Below, in pieces: positions 60,209 through 64,000 of a DNA stretch of 64,000 bases. The stretch covers positions 37,766-101,765 of the forward strand of contig CAZSNT010000008.1 of assembly GCA_964607765.1 (NCBI GenBank), given 5' to 3'. The number at the start of each line of letters is the position of its first letter. The first letter of the stretch is position 1. The notes beneath the pieces are model-generated. The model ran no database searches, was not told the DNA's origin, and worked only from the letters and a program-made list of their open reading frames with translations. The position numbers were made by a program, and so were the translations under genes. This DNA is from CAZSNT01 sp964607765. Its GTDB lineage: Bacteria; Verrucomicrobiota; Lentisphaeria; Oligosphaerales; JABHEG01.

Positions 60209-61864
60209 ATGCGCAAAGCCCCTGCAATCTCACTGTGTTCCGTCGTCGTCATGGTCATGGGCGGCTGCATTGGAAAGGACGCCCCCATGTCTCCGAAAGC
60301 GCTCCCAAAGACAGCTGTGACTCGGCCGGACGACCTGCGTCAGTACATCGACGATGCGTTGGCGGCCGGGACCTCGCGTATCGTGATCCCGCCCGGCACC
60401 TATCGCGTAAAGCCACGCAACCGGGAGCATCTCGCGTTCCGGGACCTCAGCGACGTAACGATCGTGGCCGACGGCGTCGAGATGATCTGCACGGAAACGA
60501 CGCGCGCAATCACCATTGACGGGTGCCGGAACCTGACGATCCAGGGGCTCACTATCGACTACGACCCCTTGCCCTACACCCAGGGCCGCATCGTGGAGCT
60601 TTCCGACGACAACACCGTGCACGAGATCGAGCTGTTCGACGGTTACCCGTCCGCCGACAAGGTCATAGACCAAAAGTACGAGATCTTCCGCCCGGACACA
60701 CGGACCCTTCGATTCGGCAGTTACCACTCCTTCAAACACGAGAAAGCCGGCTCGAAACGGATCATCGTGACCCGCGGAGGACGGTACATGGGCGAACAGG
60801 TCGGTGACATCATCGCGATAGCAGCACGACACGCACCCGGCGGCAACGTGCCGCACGCAGTTGCCGTGTCCGACTCCGAAGGCGTTGTCCTGCAGGACAT
60901 CACGGTCTACGCGTCGAACTGCTTCGCGTTCTTTGGCGTACGCTGCACGCGGACGCATTACCTCCGATGCAAGGTCGCCCGGCGCCCGGCGGCGATCGAC
61001 CTGAAGAAGCGCCAGGATCCGCGCATCCGCTCGGTCAACGCCGACGCGTTCAATTGCGGCAGCGCCATCGTCGGGCCGATCGTGGAGGACTGCAGCGCCG
61101 CGTTCATGGCCGACGACTGCGTCAACATCTACGGCCGCTATCACATGGTCATGTCCACCGAGGGAAGGACGCTGCGCGTTCTCGTCGGGCATCCTCTGGA
61201 CATCAGGCCCGGTTCCCCGCTCGAAGTCGTGTCCTACGCCGGTGAGCGTCTGCCCGACGCGAATGCGGTGCGGGTGTCGGGCCCGCTCGGCAAGGCGAAT
61301 GCGGCGGAGCGCACGTTCCTCTCGCGGCAGCGCATACATCCCAACTGGCGGCAGGGAACGCACGGGGAGATACACGAGATCGAAATCGACCGCGCCGTCG
61401 ACCTGCCGATGGGCAGCGTCATCGGGGCGATCGACCGGATGGGCAACAACTTCAAGGTCACGGGGTGCACGTTCGGCTTCAACCGTTCGCGAGGCATCGT
61501 CATCCGGGCAAGCGACGGTATCGTCCGCGGCAACACGCTCGAAGGCGTTGTGATGACGGCGATAATGGTGGCGCCGGAGTACTTCTGGCTCGGGTCCGGC
61601 ACCGGCAACAACGTGACCGTCACCGGCAATACCATCAGGAACTGCCTCAAGGAGGGTATCGCCGTCTACTCTACCGTGGGCAAGGGCGGCATCGCACCTG
61701 CAGGCGCCCACAACAACATCGTCATTACGGACAACTCGATTACCGGCACCGTCGGCCCCCATATCCGAGTGACGTCGACCCGCGGCCTCATCCTCAGGAA
61801 CAACAGCTACGACCCGGGCAGTATGAAAATCGAGAACTGCGAGGACGTAGTCGAGCACGAATGA
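60209..61864 (+). CDS. Right-handed beta-helix protein, probable lipoprotein
   Basis: 551 residues with GAAAGGA before the ATG. The leader ISLCSVVVMVMGGC looks like a lipoprotein signal, with Cys20 as the possible lipidated residue although the position at -3 is Met. Beta-helix repeats dominate (CRNLTIQGLTIDYD, SEGVVLQDITVYASN, GNNVTVTGNTIRNC, HNNIVITDNSITG). CSAAFMADDCVNIYGRY recalls the catalytic Asp pair region of GH110 and related helix enzymes, so a galactosidase- or epimerase-like activity is possible. It sits between the GH110-like gene and the FAD oxidoreductase in the same orientation. Confidence 0.72.
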   Translation: MRKAPAISLCSVVVMVMGGCIGKDAPMSPKALPKTAVTRPDDLRQYIDDALAAGTSRIVIPPGTYRVKPRNREHLAFRDLSDVTIVADGVEMICTETTRAITIDGCRNLTIQGLTIDYDPLPYTQGRIVELSDDNTVHEIELFDGYPSADKVIDQKYEIFRPDTRTLRFGSYHSFKHEKAGSKRIIVTRGGRYMGEQVGDIIAIAARHAPGGNVPHAVAVSDSEGVVLQDITVYASNCFAFFGVRCTRTHYLRCKVARRPAAIDLKKRQDPRIRSVNADAFNCGSAIVGPIVEDCSAAFMADDCVNIYGRYHMVMSTEGRTLRVLVGHPLDIRPGSPLEVVSYAGERLPDANAVRVSGPLGKANAAERTFLSRQRIHPNWRQGTHGEIHEIEIDRAVDLPMGSVIGAIDRMGNNFKVTGCTFGFNRSRGIVIRASDGIVRGNTLEGVVMTAIMVAPEYFWLGSGTGNNVTVTGNTIRNCLKEGIAVYSTVGKGGIAPAGAHNNIVITDNSITGTVGPHIRVTSTRGLILRNNSYDPGSMKIENCEDVVEHE

Positions 61865-61952
61865 AGCCTCTACGGGCGCGCCGGGCCGCCGGGTCCACTC
61901 GGTGAGGCGCGCAGCGTCGTCCGGGGGCGAAACCGATTGGTGGGAAGCCGCG

Positions 61953-63785
61953 ATGAATATGGACTACCAGTCCCTGGTCACTGATGACAACAACTCCATG
62001 CAGAAGACCGGGCTTCCGTGCAGGAAGAGATCCCTCGACTACGAGATCGTCGTGGCCGGCGGCGGCATGGCCGGGATCTGCGCGGCGGTCGCCGCGGCAC
62101 GTCACGGCGCCAGAACGGTGCTGGTTCAGGACCGCCCTGTTCTCGGGGGCAACGCGTCGAGCGAAATCCGCGTATGCGTGAATGGCGCGAAGTCGACCGT
62201 CAGCGGCACGCGCCGCACCGAGAGGGAGACCGGGATCATCGAGGAGATCCTCCTCGAGAACCGGTTTTTCAATCCGCAGGACTCATACTCCGTCTGGGAT
62301 CACCTTCTCTACGACTTCGTGAGCCGGGAAGAGAACCTGGACGTGATGTTGAACACGCAGGTCACCGATGCCATCACGGAGGGCAACCGCATCAAGGCGG
62401 TCGTCTGCTGGCAGATGTCGACCGAGACCGAGATCACGATCGGTGCGCGGCAGTTCATCGACTGCTCCGGTGACGGACTGATGGCCGCGGCCGCCGGAGC
62501 CCCGTATCGGGCCGGGCGCGAGGCGTCACACGAGTTCGATGAGAAGTTCGCAGCGGCGGAAGCTGACGGTTGGCAGATGGGGGCCTCGCTGCTTCTGAAG
62601 ACGCGCGACATGGGCCGGCCGATGAAGTACGACCCGCCTTCCTTCGCAATAGAAGTCGACAAGGAGTATCTCAGGCGCCGGAGGATCGGCAACCTGGCCG
62701 AGGGCTACTGGTGGATCGAACTCGGCAGTGATGACGATATCATCGCCGCACAGGAAGAGAATCGCCACAAGCTGATGGGCTTCCTCCACGGCGTCTGGGA
62801 CTACATCAAGAACTCGGGCGAGCATCCCGAGGCCGCACACCTGGTGCTCGAGTGGGTCGGATCGGTCCCCGGCAGGCGCGAATCGAGGCGGTTCGTCGGC
62901 GACCATATTCTGAGCGAACGCGACGTGGTCGACCGCAATCTGTTCGAGGATGCGGTGTGCTATGGCGGCTGGCCGATCGACGAGCACTGCCCGGGCGGAA
63001 TCCTGTCGCCCGACCAGCCACCTACCTATTTCCATCACCACTTCGACAAGGTCTACCAGATCCCGTTCCGCTGCCTGTATTCGTGCAGGATCGAGAATCT
63101 CATGTTTTCCGGACGCAACGCCAGCACGACCCACATCGCGCTTTCCACGACCCGCGTGATCAAGACCGGGGCAGTCATGGGCCAGGCCGCCGGCACTGCG
63201 GCAGCGATGTGCGTCAGACGAGGGATCGACCCGCGCGAGGTCGGCCAGAAGCACATCGGCCCGCTGCAGCAGGAACTGCTGCGCGATGACGCCTACATCC
63301 CGCTGGTCAGGGCGTCGGGGGAGGGAGACCTCGCTCGTCAGGCGAGGATGTCCGCCTCATCGACGTCATCAGGCAATGTCGAGCTCCTGGTCGATGGCGT
63401 GTCCCGTGACGAAGACGGCGAGTGCCATCACTGGGAATCGGACGGTCTGCCCGCAACGGTCAATCTCGAGTGGGACGATCCGGTCAGGATTTTGGAGGTC
63501 GTGCTGAAGCTGCATACCGACCTCTGGACGCGTCTGTGGAAACCCATGAAGCAGAAACCCGCAGGTTCCCACGTTGTCGACCCTGTGCCGCCACAGCTGA
63601 TGAAGAGCCTTGAACTGCAGGCACTGGCCGATGGCGATTGGGTAACCGTTGCCGCCGCGGATGATATCCACAAGCGCTTGCAGAGCCTGAAGATTGATGC
63701 GATCAACACGACGGCCTTACGAGTGGTGTTCGAGCAGACCCACGGTCATCCCAACGCGAAGGTCTTCGAGGTGCGGTGCTACTGA
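61953..63785 (+). CDS. FAD-dependent oxidoreductase (FAD_oxidored family)
   Basis: 610 residues from the ATG at 61953, which has GGGAAG upstream; an in-frame GTG at 61902 lacks this. The FAD-binding motif is YEIVVAGGGMAGICAAVAAARHG (GGGMAG at residues 36-41), with RPVLGGNASSEIR next. FIDCSGDGLMAAAAGAPYRAG and RNASTTHIALSTTRVIKTGAVMGQAAGTAAA are family hallmarks. Residues about 480-610 form an added beta-sandwich (SRDEDGECHHWESDGLPATVNLEWDDP). No signal peptide is seen, so it may be cytoplasmic. The family is common in PVC sugar loci; the substrate is unknown. Confidence 0.9.
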   Translation: MNMDYQSLVTDDNNSMQKTGLPCRKRSLDYEIVVAGGGMAGICAAVAAARHGARTVLVQDRPVLGGNASSEIRVCVNGAKSTVSGTRRTERETGIIEEILLENRFFNPQDSYSVWDHLLYDFVSREENLDVMLNTQVTDAITEGNRIKAVVCWQMSTETEITIGARQFIDCSGDGLMAAAAGAPYRAGREASHEFDEKFAAAEADGWQMGASLLLKTRDMGRPMKYDPPSFAIEVDKEYLRRRRIGNLAEGYWWIELGSDDDIIAAQEENRHKLMGFLHGVWDYIKNSGEHPEAAHLVLEWVGSVPGRRESRRFVGDHILSERDVVDRNLFEDAVCYGGWPIDEHCPGGILSPDQPPTYFHHHFDKVYQIPFRCLYSCRIENLMFSGRNASTTHIALSTTRVIKTGAVMGQAAGTAAAMCVRRGIDPREVGQKHIGPLQQELLRDDAYIPLVRASGEGDLARQARMSASSTSSGNVELLVDGVSRDEDGECHHWESDGLPATVNLEWDDPVRILEVVLKLHTDLWTRLWKPMKQKPAGSHVVDPVPPQLMKSLELQALADGDWVTVAAADDIHKRLQSLKIDAINTTALRVVFEQTHGHPNAKVFEVRCY

Positions 63786-64000
63786 GGGAAGATCTCGGCT
63801 CCCGGGGTCGGGCGGGCACTCCGGAACACTAAGCCCTTGAACGATCTGTGGGAAACAGGGGTCAGCGTAGGTGATCATCCTGGACGCTAACAGGTTGTCG
63901 CTCATAGCCTTTTCTCACTACGCTCGGAAGACTGTCAGCTTTTGAAACCGTTAAGAATATCAGGTTCTGTCAAGTCCGTCTGCCGCCTCTTCTTTCGAGG
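63786..64000. other. 3' flanking stretch
   Basis: 215 bp after the oxidoreductase with no gene, RNA or clear terminator that I can support. Confidence 0.4.

Noticed and set aside
1..64000. tRNA, rRNA, insertion sequences, integrases, attachment sites
   Set aside because: None could be recognised on either strand; no transposase or integrase motif occurs among the translated frames.

Overview
The window is GC-rich bacterial DNA whose gene content points to the PVC superphylum, most likely Kiritimatiellota or Lentisphaerota. The evidence is twelve intact formylglycine-type sulfatases, pseudopilins with an FTLIELLVVIAII N-terminus and an H-x9-DG C-terminus, PQQ-type beta-propellers opening with a W-P-x-(F/W)-R-G-D motif, a secreted Tat-signal Gfo/Idh/MocA oxidoreductase, ThuA-like proteins, and LacI regulators next to pseudopilins. 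This assignment is inference from families; no rRNA or other marker gene is present.

Layout. (1) 1-1674, minus: 5'-complete but edge-truncated heparinase II/III-like lyase, preceded by a ThuA gene relic. (2) 1884-29148, minus: a dense block headed by a LacI regulator (28090-29148). Downstream are eleven sulfatases, a lyase-like/esterase fusion, a ThuA-like protein, a Gfo/Idh/MocA oxidoreductase, a HEAT-repeat protein and a PQQ propeller. Many starts overlap the previous stop by ATGA. Most of these exported proteins end in a Lys/Arg-rich tail. Two CGTAA-N4-TTACG palindromes lie upstream of the LacI gene. (3) 29454-38461, minus: an FAD-oxidoreductase relic, a second PQQ propeller with a malectin-like tail, a GH106-type rhamnosidase, a pseudopilin, a decayed gene and an AraC regulator. 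(4) 38627-53990, plus: a short secreted ORF, long inverted repeats, then a carbohydrate ABC transporter whose binding protein is fused to the first permease, a second permease, a DUF5722 protein, a six-hairpin glycosidase, a solute-binding-protein relic, a sulfatase, and two GH78 alpha-L-rhamnosidases carrying the same extra domain at different places. (5) 54106-54666, minus: orphan sulfatase C-terminus. (6) 54987-63785, plus: a BNR-repeat (ulvan-lyase-like) protein, then LacI, pseudopilin, GH110-like galactosidase, beta-helix lipoprotein and FAD oxidoreductase.

Taken together this is a set of polysaccharide utilisation loci aimed at sulfated polysaccharides, plausibly rhamnose- and uronate-containing ones such as ulvan-like algal glycans. 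Sulfatases would remove sulfate, rhamnosidases, lyases and galactosidase would cut the chain, and the ABC transporter would import sugars. No sulfatase-maturing enzyme and no ABC ATPase are in the window, so both must come from elsewhere.

A recurring theme is gene debris: short, clearly homologous fragments (ThuA, FAD oxidoreductase, solute-binding protein, sulfatase, PVC enzyme fragment, pseudopilin tail) lie exactly at the seams between intact blocks. This suggests the locus was assembled by repeated insertion, duplication and deletion.
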